Shown one piece after another: positions 44,684-53,568 of a DNA stretch of 64,000 nt. The notes beneath the pieces are model-generated. The model saw only the letters and a list, made by a program, of their open reading frames with translations, had not been told where the DNA came from and searched no databases. The position numbers were made by a program, and so were the translations under genes. The stretch is from NCBI RefSeq assembly GCF_001746295.1, contig NZ_MJAH01000006.1, positions 594,187 through 658,186 on the forward strand. Direction: 5' to 3'. Each line of letters starts with the position of its first letter. Position 1 is the stretch's first letter. The DNA is from Streptomyces sp. LUP47B (GTDB lineage: Bacteria; Actinomycetota; Actinomycetes; Streptomycetales; Streptomycetaceae).

Positions 44684-46807
44684 GTGACCGCCGAAACGTC
44701 CGTGCCGTCCACAGCTCTGCTGGCAGGAGCAGACCGGGACGGTTCCAACTACACCGCGCGGCACCTGCTCGTCCTCGAGGGGCTCGAGGCCGTACGCAAG
44801 CGCCCGGGTATGTACATCGGCTCGACCGACAGCCGTGGCCTGATGCACTGTCTGTGGGAGATCATCGACAACTCCGTCGACGAAGCCCTGGGCGAGTACT
44901 GCGACCACATCGAGGTGATCCTCCACGACGACGCCTCCGTGGAGGTCCGGGACAACGGCCGGGGCATCCCGGTCGACGTCGAGCCCAAGACCGGCCTGTC
45001 CGGTGTAGAGGTCGTCATGACCAAGCTGCACGCCGGCGGCAAGTTCGGCGGCGGCTCGTACGCCGCCTCCGGCGGTCTGCACGGCGTGGGCGCCTCCGTG
45101 GTGAACGCCCTGTCCGCGCGGCTGGACGTCGAGGTGGACCGTGGTGGCCACACCCATGCGATCAGCTTCCGGCGCGGCGTGCCGGGTGCCTTCGCGGCGA
45201 ACGGCGCCGATGCCAAGTTCGAGGCAGCGAGCGGCCTGCGCAAGACCAAGAGGATCCCCAAGACCCGGACCGGTACGCGCGTGCGGTACTGGGCCGACCG
45301 GCAGATCTTCCTCAAGGACGCCAAGCTCTCCCTGGAGAACCTCCACCAGCGCGCTCGTCAGACCGCGTTCCTGGTGCCGGGCCTGACCATCGTCGTCCGC
45401 GACGAGTACGGCCTCGGCGAGGGCGGCAGCAAGGGTGAGGAGTCCTTCCGCTTCGACGGCGGCATCAGCGAGTTCTGCGAGTACCTGGCCGCCGACAAGC
45501 CGGTCAACGACGTCCTCCGCTTCTCCGGCCAGGGCACGTTCAAGGAGACCGTCCCGGTCCTCGACGACCATGGTCAGATGACGCCCACCGAGGTCACCCG
45601 AGAGCTCGGTGTGGATGTAGCGATGCGGTGGGGGACGGGCTACGACACCACCCTGAAGTCGTTCGTCAACATCATCGCCACGCCCAAGGGTGGCACCCAT
45701 GTCGCCGGCTTCGAACAGGCCGTCGCCAAGACGATGAACGAGGTGCTGCGCGCCAAGAAGCTGCTGCGCGTCGCCGAGGACGACATCGTCAAGGACGACG
45801 CGCTCGAGGGCCTGACGGCGGTCGTCACCGTCCGCCTCGCGGAGCCGCAGTTCGAGGGTCAGACCAAGGAGGTCCTCGGTACTTCGGCGGCCCGCCGCAT
45901 TGTGAACACCGTGATCTCGAAGGAGCTCAAGGCGTTCCTCACGTCGACGAAGCGGGACGACGCGGCCCAGGCCCGGGTCGTCATGGAGAAGGCGGTCGCC
46001 GCCGCGCGCACGCGTATCGCGGCCCGTCAGCACAAGGACGCACAGCGCCGGAAGACGGCCCTGGAGTCGTCCTCGCTGCCCGCAAAGCTCGCCGACTGCC
46101 GAAGCGACGACGTCGACCGCAGCGAGCTGTTCATCGTCGAGGGTGACTCCGCGCTCGGCACGGCTAAGCTCGCCCGGAACTCCGAGTTCCAGGCGCTGCT
46201 GCCCATCCGCGGCAAGATCCTCAACGTCCAGAAGTCGTCCGTCACGGACATGCTCAAGAACGTCGAGTGCGGTGCGATCATCCAGGTCATAGGAGCAGGC
46301 TCCGGCCGGACCTTCGACATCGACGCCGCCCGCTACGGCAAGATCATCATGATGACCGACGCCGACGTCGACGGCTCTCACATCCGGTGCCTGCTTTTGA
46401 CGCTGTTCCAGCGCTACATGCGGCCCATGGTCGAGGCGGGCCGGGTGTTCGCCGCGGTGCCGCCGCTGCACCGCATCGAGCTCGTCCAGCCGAAGAAGGG
46501 GCAGGACAAGTACGTCTACACGTACTCCGACCGTGAGCTGCGCGAGAAGCTGCTGGAGTTCCAGAGCAAGGGGGTCCGGTACAAGGACTCCATCCAGCGG
46601 TACAAGGGTCTGGGTGAGATGGACGCCGATCAGCTGGCCGAGACGACGATGGATCCGCGGCACCGGACTCTGCGTCGGATCAACCTCGCCGACCTGGAGG
46701 CCGCGGAGCAGGTCTTCGATCTGCTGATGGGCAATGACGTGGCGCCGCGGAAGGAGTTCATCTCCGGGTCGGCGGCGACCCTTGATCGGTCGCGTATCGA
46801 CGCGTAG
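44684..46807 (+). CDS. parE: Type IIA topoisomerase ATPase subunit (ParE)
   Basis: ATP-driven subunit of topoisomerase IV, which decatenates daughter chromosomes. GTG start at 44684 after AGGAG; 707 residues. GHKL ATPase motifs: EIIDNSVDEALGE, VRDNGRGIPVD, ASGGLHGVGASVVNALS; transducer lysine region TPKGGTHV; TOPRIM EGDSALGTAK and MTDADVDGSHI; C-terminal YKGLGEMDADQL. I name it parE rather than gyrB because it lies near hrdB, away from a dnaA/recF region, and has no gyrA beside it. The parC partner is not in the window. Confidence 0.88.
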   Translation: MTAETSVPSTALLAGADRDGSNYTARHLLVLEGLEAVRKRPGMYIGSTDSRGLMHCLWEIIDNSVDEALGEYCDHIEVILHDDASVEVRDNGRGIPVDVEPKTGLSGVEVVMTKLHAGGKFGGGSYAASGGLHGVGASVVNALSARLDVEVDRGGHTHAISFRRGVPGAFAANGADAKFEAASGLRKTKRIPKTRTGTRVRYWADRQIFLKDAKLSLENLHQRARQTAFLVPGLTIVVRDEYGLGEGGSKGEESFRFDGGISEFCEYLAADKPVNDVLRFSGQGTFKETVPVLDDHGQMTPTEVTRELGVDVAMRWGTGYDTTLKSFVNIIATPKGGTHVAGFEQAVAKTMNEVLRAKKLLRVAEDDIVKDDALEGLTAVVTVRLAEPQFEGQTKEVLGTSAARRIVNTVISKELKAFLTSTKRDDAAQARVVMEKAVAAARTRIAARQHKDAQRRKTALESSSLPAKLADCRSDDVDRSELFIVEGDSALGTAKLARNSEFQALLPIRGKILNVQKSSVTDMLKNVECGAIIQVIGAGSGRTFDIDAARYGKIIMMTDADVDGSHIRCLLLTLFQRYMRPMVEAGRVFAAVPPLHRIELVQPKKGQDKYVYTYSDRELREKLLEFQSKGVRYKDSIQRYKGLGEMDADQLAETTMDPRHRTLRRINLADLEAAEQVFDLLMGNDVAPRKEFISGSAATLDRSRIDA

Positions 46808-46817
46808 TCGCTGTGCT

Positions 46818-46867
46818 GGGGTGCCGGCCGAGGCCGGTTCTGCAACCGGGCCTCGGCCGGCACCCCC
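46818..46867 (+). terminator. parE terminator
   Basis: GGGGTGCCGGCCGAGGCC-type arm from 46818 pairs with the arm ending at 46867 (GGCCTCGGCCGGCACCC), with a 1-base bulge and loop CTGC. Confidence 0.8.
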
Positions 46868-47229
46868 AGGTGGTCTCCCTCGCCCCCTCCGCTGTCGGCG
46901 CGGCTTTCGCGGTGGGGAATGAGCCCCTCTTTGCGGAAGGCCCCGCGGGCGGAGGCTGCAGCGTGACTTGCTTCAGGCTGGCCGCTTCAGATTTGCGGCT
47001 GCGAAATCGGCTCCTGTCGGCCCGGCATCCCGGGTCGGGCGGTGTGGCCGGATGGTTCCACTCAAGGCTGTGGGCCGGCCTCTCCACCCGTGGGTGGACG
47101 GTCGGGGTGGCTGGGGATCCACCTGTGATCCACCCCTGCTCCGATCTCCCGACCTGCGTATTTCCGTAGCTTCGAAGGTGTCGGCGGCGTCCGCTGCCGG
47201 CAGACCCTTCCTCGCTCACGGAGGCTGTG
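46868..47229. other. Gap before two-component operon
   Basis: About 360 bases with no recognised gene. It must hold the promoter of the operon starting at 47230. Short pyrimidine-rich stretches are present, but I saw no palindrome I would defend as an operator. Confidence 0.4.
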
Positions 47230-47754
47230 ATGTCCGGGCTCGTCGACGCGTTGCTGATCGTGGTCGCGGTGGTCGTGGTGATCGCCCGGCAGTTCCGGGC
47301 GAGCCGGATCGACGCCGGGCGGCGCTGGTGGCTGTTGCCCGCCGTCCTCGCCGTCGTGGCACTTCGCGAGCAGGGGCTGGTGGATGCCCATCACCGCATG
47401 GCATCGGTAGCCCTGCTCACCGCCGAGCTGCTCACCGGCCTCGTCATCGGGGCCGGCTGGGCCTGGACGACCCGTATATGGACGGAGCCGGACGGCGCGG
47501 TGTGGAGCAGGAGCACCAAGGCGAGCGGGGCCGTCTGGGCCCTCGGTATCGGACTGCGCGTCGGCCTCTTCGCGCTCGGCGCGGTGCTCGGTGTCCATCA
47601 GGACCCTTCCGCGCTGCTGCTCGCCCTGGCGGCCACCCTGCTCGTGCGCTCCGGAATCCTCGTCGGGCGAGCGCACTCGCTGCGCCCTGTCGCCGCGCCC
47701 GCCCCGGCGTACGGTGAGCCCATGTTCCGGTCCACGGGGAAGGAACGCGTGTGA
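47230..47754 (+). CDS. DUF1453-like membrane protein
   Basis: 174-residue integral membrane protein; ATG 47230 with GGAGG 5 bases upstream (GTG 47227 is the alternative). About four hydrophobic segments: 4-19, 33-48, 58-78, and two close ones in 95-140. The CcdC/DUF1453 resemblance is by shape and short motifs (ARQFRASRIDAGRRWWLLP). Its stop overlaps the GTG of the following histidine kinase gene (GTGA), so it belongs to that operon and may assist sensing at the membrane; that is inference. Confidence 0.75.
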   Translation: MSGLVDALLIVVAVVVVIARQFRASRIDAGRRWWLLPAVLAVVALREQGLVDAHHRMASVALLTAELLTGLVIGAGWAWTTRIWTEPDGAVWSRSTKASGAVWALGIGLRVGLFALGAVLGVHQDPSALLLALAATLLVRSGILVGRAHSLRPVAAPAPAYGEPMFRSTGKERV

Positions 47755-48902
47755 CGGACAATGCCTGGACCCGCTGGCCCTCGCGGGAGGCGCTCGGGCG
47801 TGAGGCCACCATGCGTCCTCGGCGCCTGCTCGGCTGGGTCACGCGCTCGCTGGTGCTCGCCGTGCTCCTATGGGGCGTTTTCAACAGCAGCCATGTACGG
47901 GGCTGGGGCGTACTCGGCGCAGTGGCGGGAGTCCTCCTGTCCGCGGTCGTCGCCTGGGCGCTCTTCCGCACCACTCTGGAGCACCGGCTCTGGCCCTCCC
48001 TGGCGCTCTATGGTGTTCTCCTGACGATCGCGGTCGCTGCCCAGGCCGCCGACTTCAAGGTCGTCGCCCTCGTCCTGTGGTGCGGCTGCGCCATCACCGC
48101 TCTGGAACGGCTGCCCATCGCCGCCGCCCTGCCCGTGACCGTGATCGCCCTGGCCCTCTACGCCGCCGTCAACGACGACGCGTGGCTGACCACCCTTGCC
48201 ACGACGGCGGGGCTTGCCCTGGCCGGCTACGTTCTGCGGCTGGACGCCGAGGCCCGCGGCAACGCGCAGCGACTGCTCAACCAGGAGCGGGCCGCGCGGG
48301 CGGCCGAGGCGGAGTCGGCGGCACTCGCGGAGCGGGCCCGTATCGCTCGGGAGATTCACGACGTGCTGGCCCACAGTCTCTCGGCCCAGCTCGTGCACCT
48401 GGAGGCGGCCCGGCTGCTGATCGAGGGCGGCGCGGACCGGGATCAGATCCTCGAAAGGGTGGTCGCGGCCCGGGGCATGGCGCGTGACGGTCTGGCGGAG
48501 ACCCGGCAGGCGTTGTCGGCTCTGCGGGGGGACCTGACCCCGCTGGAGGAATTCCTGACCCAGCTCGTCGGGACCGCCGACGGAGCCGAGACCACCGTTT
48601 CGGGTGAGCGCAGACCGTTGCCGGCCGAGGCGTCGCAGGCCGTGCGCAGGGTCGCGCAGGAGGCCCTGACCAATGTCCGTAAGCACGCGCCGGGAGCCAA
48701 GATCCGGGTGTGGCTGGAGTACGGCGAGGACCGGGTGATGCTGGTCGTGCGGGACTCGGGCGGTTCGCCGGGTGAACTCACCTCCACCGGAGGCGGGTAC
48801 GGTCTGCTGGGGATGCGGGAGCGCGCCGAACTGCTGGGCGGTTCGCTGGACGCCGGGCCGGACGACGAAGGGTTCGTGGTGACGTTGAAGGTGCCGGTAT
48901 GA
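47751..48902 (+). CDS. Sensor histidine kinase, NarL-partner (HisKA_3) type
   Basis: Membrane kinase, 383 residues, GTG start overlapping the upstream stop. N-terminal membrane part (about 27-160) with several segments, then a coiled linker rich in Ala/Glu, the HisKA_3 dimer box ARIAREIHDVLAHSLSAQL (phospho-acceptor His203), and a GHKL ATPase with EALTNVRKHAPGA, VRDSGGSPG and GYGLLGMRERAELLGG. The signal is unknown. Overlaps the response regulator start (ATGA). A standard coupled sensor-regulator pair. Confidence 0.92.
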   Translation: MTDNAWTRWPSREALGREATMRPRRLLGWVTRSLVLAVLLWGVFNSSHVRGWGVLGAVAGVLLSAVVAWALFRTTLEHRLWPSLALYGVLLTIAVAAQAADFKVVALVLWCGCAITALERLPIAAALPVTVIALALYAAVNDDAWLTTLATTAGLALAGYVLRLDAEARGNAQRLLNQERAARAAEAESAALAERARIAREIHDVLAHSLSAQLVHLEAARLLIEGGADRDQILERVVAARGMARDGLAETRQALSALRGDLTPLEEFLTQLVGTADGAETTVSGERRPLPAEASQAVRRVAQEALTNVRKHAPGAKIRVWLEYGEDRVMLVVRDSGGSPGELTSTGGGYGLLGMRERAELLGGSLDAGPDDEGFVVTLKVPV

Positions 48903-49591
48903 CGGAGGGGACGGAGTCGAAGCCCGCGCGGGTGGTGGTCGCGGACGACCAGACCGTGGTGCGCGAAGGCATCGTGATGCTGCTCGGCCTGCTGCCCGGA
49001 ATCGAAGTGGTGGGCGCGGCCGGGGACGGCGAGGAGGCGGTGGAGCTCGTCGCGGAACTCGCCCCGGACGTGGTGCTGATGGACCTGCGCATGCCTCGTT
49101 GTGACGGGGTGGAGGCGACTCGGAGGATCCGCGCCGAGCACCCCGGGACGCAGGTCGTGGTGCTGACGACGTTCGCGGACGACGAGTCGCTGTTTCCCGC
49201 GCTCAAGGCGGGGGCCCGCGGCTATCTCACCAAGGACGCGGGAGGTGACGAGATCGTGCGGGCCGTGCGGAGCGTGCTCTCCGGGGACGCCGGACTGTCG
49301 CCGAGCATCCAGCGTCGTTTGCTGGAGCGGCTGTCTGACCCCGAGCCACCGCAGCCGGTGGCCGCGGAGGCACCCGACGGGCTCACCGCACGGGAGGTCG
49401 AAGTGCTGGCGCTGATCGCAGAGGGACTGAGCAACCAGGAGATCGCCCGAAGACTGCATGTCTCCACCGCCACGGTGAAGACCCACATCAACAACCTCTT
49501 CGCCAAGACGGGAATCAAGGACCGTGCGCAGGCGGTGCGTTACGCCTTTGCGAAGGGCCTAGTACGGCCACCTATGGGAGGGGTCACCTAA
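48899..49591 (+). CDS. LuxR/NarL-type response regulator
   Basis: 230 residues. Receiver domain with acidic pocket ADDQ at the start, phospho-acceptor Asp62 in VVLMDLRMPRCDGV, and the conserved Lys in YLTKDAGGDE. LuxR-type helix-turn-helix at the C-terminus (LTAREVEVLALIAEGLSNQE; HVSTATVKTHINNLFAKTG). Starts inside the end of the kinase gene (ATGA overlap), so the two are coupled. Probably controls its own operon and/or nearby transport genes; targets are not visible. Confidence 0.93.
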   Translation: MTEGTESKPARVVVADDQTVVREGIVMLLGLLPGIEVVGAAGDGEEAVELVAELAPDVVLMDLRMPRCDGVEATRRIRAEHPGTQVVVLTTFADDESLFPALKAGARGYLTKDAGGDEIVRAVRSVLSGDAGLSPSIQRRLLERLSDPEPPQPVAAEAPDGLTAREVEVLALIAEGLSNQEIARRLHVSTATVKTHINNLFAKTGIKDRAQAVRYAFAKGLVRPPMGGVT

Positions 49592-49651
49592 TGGGGTGAA
49601 GAGGGTGGGGAAGAAGAGTCAGGGATCTTCCCGTTCTGTCCATCCTTGGGC

Positions 49652-50215
49652 ATGCAGTCAAGCAACGCTCGTCCCCGCGGAAGCGGGGGTGATGCCGAGA
49701 GTTCGGCCGAGAACCACGACGGCCACGATGTGGCCAGCACTGAGGCGTCCGCCGGTGTGCGGTACGACGACCCCTGGTACGACGCGCTCGCCTCAGGCTG
49801 GGGCGAGACGGGCGGTGACGGTACATCCGTGGGCCCGGCTGCGACGGCGCGCGCGGAGCGCGAGGGCCGCGACGCCGCGGCGGCCGACGTCTACCTCGAA
49901 GTGCAGCGCAGCGCGGCCTTTCAGGAAGTGCGCAGCCGGTACCGGAGGTTCGTGGTGCCCGCGGGCATCGGGTTCTTCGCGTGGTACGTGGCCTATGTCG
50001 TGGCAGCGACGAGCGCGCCGGGACTGATGGCGCGGCCGGTCGCCGGCGCGGTGAACGTGGCGATGCTCGCGGGACTCGGGCAGTTCCTCACGACCTTCCT
50101 GCTGACCTGGGCCTACGCCCGGCATGCGAGGCTGCGCCGGGACCGGGCCGCGCTGGAACTGCGGTGGGACACCCAGGAACTGACCCGCACGGCACGGGGC
50201 GGTGCGTCGTCGTGA
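49652..50215 (+). CDS. DUF485 membrane protein, partner of acetate-type symporter
   Basis: 187 residues from ATG 49652 (TTG 49646 possible). The first about 85 are polar; the DUF485 domain follows, with LEVQRSAAFQEVRSRYRRFV and two membrane segments (GIGFFAWYVAYVVAATS; VAMLAGLGQFLTTFLLTWAY). DUF485 genes usually precede actP/mctC-type symporters, as here, where the stop overlaps the GTG of the symporter (GTGA). Its role is not established; it may stabilise or regulate the transporter. Confidence 0.88.
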   Translation: MQSSNARPRGSGGDAESSAENHDGHDVASTEASAGVRYDDPWYDALASGWGETGGDGTSVGPAATARAEREGRDAAAADVYLEVQRSAAFQEVRSRYRRFVVPAGIGFFAWYVAYVVAATSAPGLMARPVAGAVNVAMLAGLGQFLTTFLLTWAYARHARLRRDRAALELRWDTQELTRTARGGASS

Positions 50216-51804
50216 CGGGGAATCACCAGACCCTGGCGCTGCTGCTGTTCAGCGCGTTCGTCGCGGTCACGCTGGGGATCACGACGTGGGTGAGCCGCCA
50301 CCGGCACGGTTCGGCGGAGGAGTTCTACGCGGGCGGGCGGTTGTTCTCGCCGATGGAGAATGGTTTTGCCATCGCGGGTGACTACATGTCGGCCGCGTCC
50401 TTCCTCGGTATCTCCGGGCTCATCGCGCTCTTCGGGTACGACGGGATGCTCTACTCGGTGGGCTTCCTCGTAGCCTGGCTGGTGGTGCTCTTCCTCGTCG
50501 CCGAACTGGTGCGGAACTGCGGGCGGTTCACGCTCGCCGACGTGGTCGCCGCGCGGATGAGCGAGCGGCCGGTGCGGATCGCGGCGGGGACTTCCTCGGT
50601 CACCGTGTCCGTTCTGTACCTGGTGGCGCAGATGGTGGGCGCGGGCAGCCTGGTCGCACTGCTGCTCGGAGGCACCAGCGAGGCGGCCCAGTCCTGGACC
50701 GTCATCGCCGTGGGGGCGCTCATGGTGATCTACGTGTCCCTGGGAGGGATGCGGGCGACCACCTGGATCCAGATCGTGAAGGCGGTCCTGCTGCTCTGCG
50801 GGACCATCGCGTTGACCGTGCTCGTGCTGGTGCGGTTCCACGGCGACTTCGACGAACTCCTGCTCACGGCGGCGGAGCGCAGCGGTCACGGTCAGTCGTT
50901 CCTGGCACCCGGTCTGAAGTACGGCGGGGACTGGACCGCCCGCCTCGACTTCATCAGCCTGGGACTCGCCCTCGTGCTCGGTACGGCGGGTCTGCCGCAC
51001 ATCCTGTCCCGCTTCTACACCGTGCCCACGGCACGCGCCGCACGGCGGTCGGTGGTCTGGTCGATCGGGCTCATCGGCGGTTTCTACCTGATGACGATCG
51101 TCCTCGGGTTCGGTGCCGCGGCGATCGTGGGGCCCGAAGCGGTACGGGGATCGAACGCCGCGGGGAACACCGCGGTTCCCCTTCTGGCCCTCGACCTGGG
51201 CGGCGGTGCCGGCTCCACGGGAGGAACGGTTCTGTTCGCGATCGTCGCCGCCGTCGCCTTCGCCACGATCCTCGCCGTCGTCGCCGGCATCACGCTCGCC
51301 TCCTCGGCCTCCGTCGCCCATGACCTGTACGCCTCACTGCGGCGCCGGCGGGCCAAGCCGCGCAGTGAGGTGGCCGTGGCCAGGACCGCCGCCGTCGCGA
51401 TCGGCGTGGTCGCGATCGCTCTCGGCCTGCTGGCCCGCGATCTCAACGTCGCTTTCCTGGTGGGCCTCGCCTTCGCCGTCGCTGCGTCCGCGAATCTGCC
51501 GGTGCTGCTCTACTCGCTGTTCTGGCGCGGGTTCACCACCCGGGGCGCCGTCTGGTCCGTCTACGGCGGACTCCTGCCGGCCATGGCCCTGGTGCTGCTG
51601 TCGCCCGTGGTGTCCGGCAGCCCCGAGTCGCTCTTTCCCGACGTCGACTTCCAGTACTTCCCGCTGCAGAACCCCGGTCTGGTCTCCATCCCGCTGGGCT
51701 TCGTCGCGGGCTGGCTCGGCACGGTCACCTCGGCGGAGGTCGCGGACGAGGCCAGGCACGCGGAGACCGAGGTGCGGTCGCTCACGGGAGCGGGGGCCGT
51801 GTAG
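50212..51804 (+). CDS. Sodium:solute symporter, acetate/monocarboxylate type
   Basis: GTG start at 50212 overlapping the DUF485 stop; 530 residues with about 13 membrane segments. SSS family features: EEFYAGGRLFSPMENGFAIA, GDYMSAASFLGISG, LPHILSRFYTVPTARAARRS, and FATILAVVAGITLASSASVA, which carry the sodium- and substrate-site helices. Closest in type to ActP/MctC carriers of acetate, pyruvate or propionate. Upstream NarL-type and downstream CitB-type regulators make carboxylate-responsive control plausible, but this is inference. Confidence 0.92.
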   Translation: MTGNHQTLALLLFSAFVAVTLGITTWVSRHRHGSAEEFYAGGRLFSPMENGFAIAGDYMSAASFLGISGLIALFGYDGMLYSVGFLVAWLVVLFLVAELVRNCGRFTLADVVAARMSERPVRIAAGTSSVTVSVLYLVAQMVGAGSLVALLLGGTSEAAQSWTVIAVGALMVIYVSLGGMRATTWIQIVKAVLLLCGTIALTVLVLVRFHGDFDELLLTAAERSGHGQSFLAPGLKYGGDWTARLDFISLGLALVLGTAGLPHILSRFYTVPTARAARRSVVWSIGLIGGFYLMTIVLGFGAAAIVGPEAVRGSNAAGNTAVPLLALDLGGGAGSTGGTVLFAIVAAVAFATILAVVAGITLASSASVAHDLYASLRRRRAKPRSEVAVARTAAVAIGVVAIALGLLARDLNVAFLVGLAFAVAASANLPVLLYSLFWRGFTTRGAVWSVYGGLLPAMALVLLSPVVSGSPESLFPDVDFQYFPLQNPGLVSIPLGFVAGWLGTVTSAEVADEARHAETEVRSLTGAGAV

Positions 51805-51898
51805 GAGCGGCGACCGTGAGCGGGCGGCGACCTCGTCGTCGTACGTCATGGGTCTTCGTCGTACGACTTCTGCCGGCGAGGCCTTTCGTGGCGTACGG

Positions 51899-52591
51899 CT
51901 ATGGCGCCACCCATGCGTAGCGGTGCTCCGGCCGCCCCGTGTCGCCGTATCTGAGGGACAGGCGGAGGCGGCCGGCCTGTTCCAGATGGCGGAGGTAGCG
52001 CTGGGCCGTGGAGCGGCTCAGGCCCGTCTCGGCGGCGACCTCGTGGGCCGACAGTGGGTGGTCGGCGTGGTGCAGGACGCGGCAGATGAGGTCTGTCGTC
52101 GGCTCTGAGTGGCCGCTGGGCAGGCCCGGGGACGGCGGAACCGGGGTGGTGCGCAGGGCGCTGAAGATCCTGTCGACCTGCTCCTGGCCGGCGATGCCGC
52201 GGCCGCCGACCCGGTCGACGGTGCGGCGCAGGGCCGCGTAGGAGTCCAGCCGGGTGCGCAGGGCCGCGAAGGTGAAGGGTTTGACCAGGTAGTGGAGGGC
52301 GCCCAGGCGCATAGCGGCCTGGACGGTCGTCACGTCCCCGGCTGCCGTGATCATGATGACGTCGGTGCCATGGCCCTGTTCCCGCATGCGGTGGACGAGT
52401 TCGAGACCCGTCTGGTCGGGCAGGTAGTGGTCGAGCAGGACCAGATCGATGGTCCCGCGCTGCACGCTGGCCAGCGCCTGGGCAGCGCTGTGGGCGCGAG
52501 CGGCCACCCGGAAACCGGGCACCTTTCCCACGTACTTGGCGTTGATCTCGGCGACACGGAAGTCGTCGTCCACGACCAGGACGTCAATCAT
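51899..52591 (-). CDS. CitB/DcuR-type response regulator without adjacent kinase
   Basis: Start ATG 52591 (AGAGG upstream); 230 residues. Receiver with DDD at 8-10, phospho-acceptor Asp54 (LVLLDHYLPDQTG), and KPF motif (YLVKPF). The C-terminal winged helix (HPLSAHEVAAETGLSRSTAQ, then RYLRHLEQAGRL) is of the CitB class. It closely resembles the second CitB-type protein encoded at 55598-56278 along its whole length (both contain AMRLGALHYLVKPF-like and YGDAGRPEHRYVW-like tracts). Divergent from an ABC transporter operon. No kinase gene flanks it, so it may be phosphorylated by the CitA-type kinase 4 kb away. Confidence 0.9.
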   Translation of the reverse strand: MIDVLVVDDDFRVAEINAKYVGKVPGFRVAARAHSAAQALASVQRGTIDLVLLDHYLPDQTGLELVHRMREQGHGTDVIMITAAGDVTTVQAAMRLGALHYLVKPFTFAALRTRLDSYAALRRTVDRVGGRGIAGQEQVDRIFSALRTTPVPPSPGLPSGHSEPTTDLICRVLHHADHPLSAHEVAAETGLSRSTAQRYLRHLEQAGRLRLSLRYGDTGRPEHRYAWVAP

Positions 52592-52670
52592 CGGGCCTCT
52601 TTCCCTCAAGGCCTGGCGGGCGTCACGCCCGTGTTTCGGCTTCGTTGTTGTAGCGCGCGCAAAACGAGCA

Positions 52671-52683
52671 CAACAGGCTGTTG
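52671..52683. promoter_or_regulatory. Palindrome between orphan regulator and ABC operon
   Basis: CAACAGGCTGTTG: perfect 6-base arms around one centre base in the 161-base divergent region; a candidate binding site for the CitB-type regulator. The surrounding stretch (AAGCAAAAGAACG) is unusually A-rich for this genome. Confidence 0.45.
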
Positions 52684-52752
52684 CAAGCAAAAGAACGGCA
52701 TGTGCCCAGAAGACTGATGCCGTGGCGCAGGCCACATCTACCGTCCCCGGCC

Positions 52753-53568
52753 ATGAGCGCAGACACCAGCCCCGCCATCGAGCTGCGGGGCGCGAGCAAG
52801 ACATTCCGGACCCCGTCGGGGGGTCTGCATACGGCTGTCAGGGGACTTGACCTCACCGTGGGACGTGGGGAGTTCGTGGCGGTCGTCGGGCCCACGGGCT
52901 GCGGCAAGTCGACCACGTTGACGCTGGTCAGCGGGTTGGAAGAGCCGTCCGAGGGGGAGGTGCTGGTTGTCGGGGAGCCGGTCCGCGCAGTCGGGGAAAA
53001 GGTCGGTTTCGTCTTCCAGCAGGACGCCACCTTCCCGTGGCGCACGGTCCTGGCCAATGTCATGGCAGGCCCCCGTTTCCGGGGTGTGCCCAAGGCGGAG
53101 GCCAAGCGGAATGCCCGGGAGTGGCTGGCCCGGGTCGGGCTCGCGGCCTTCGAGGACCGCTACCCCCACCAGCTCTCCGGGGGCCAGCGCAAGCGCGTGG
53201 CGCTCGCCGCGACCTTCGTCAACGACCCCGAGATCCTGCTCATGGACGAGCCGTTCTCCGCGCTCGACGTGCAGACGCGGGCTCTGATGTCGGACGAACT
53301 CCTCGAACTGTGGGAGGGCACGGGCGCCTCCGTCGTCTTCGTCACCCACGACCTGGAGGAGTCCATCGCGCTGGCCGACAAGGTCGTGGTGATGACGGCC
53401 GGGCCCGCCACCGTCAAGCAGATCTTCGACATCGACCTGCCACGGCCGCGCAAGGTCGAGTCGGTGCGCCTGGAGCCGCGGTTCATCGAGATCTACCGCG
53501 AGATCTGGGAGTCCCTCGGTGAAGAGGTCCGCATCACCCGGGAGAGGGGCGCCGCCCATGTCGCCTGA
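52753..53568 (+). CDS. ABC transporter ATPase (nitrate/sulfonate/taurine type)
   Basis: Energises uptake. ATG 52753; 271 residues. Walker A VGPTGCGKST, Q-loop VFQQDATFPW, signature QLSGGQRKR, Walker B ILLMDEPFSALD and H-loop VTHDLEE. Q-loop and PW are typical of the SsuB/TauB/ThiZ branch. First gene of a three-gene uptake operon; its end overlaps the permease start by 11 bases. Confidence 0.93.
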   Translation: MSADTSPAIELRGASKTFRTPSGGLHTAVRGLDLTVGRGEFVAVVGPTGCGKSTTLTLVSGLEEPSEGEVLVVGEPVRAVGEKVGFVFQQDATFPWRTVLANVMAGPRFRGVPKAEAKRNAREWLARVGLAAFEDRYPHQLSGGQRKRVALAATFVNDPEILLMDEPFSALDVQTRALMSDELLELWEGTGASVVFVTHDLEESIALADKVVVMTAGPATVKQIFDIDLPRPRKVESVRLEPRFIEIYREIWESLGEEVRITRERGAAHVA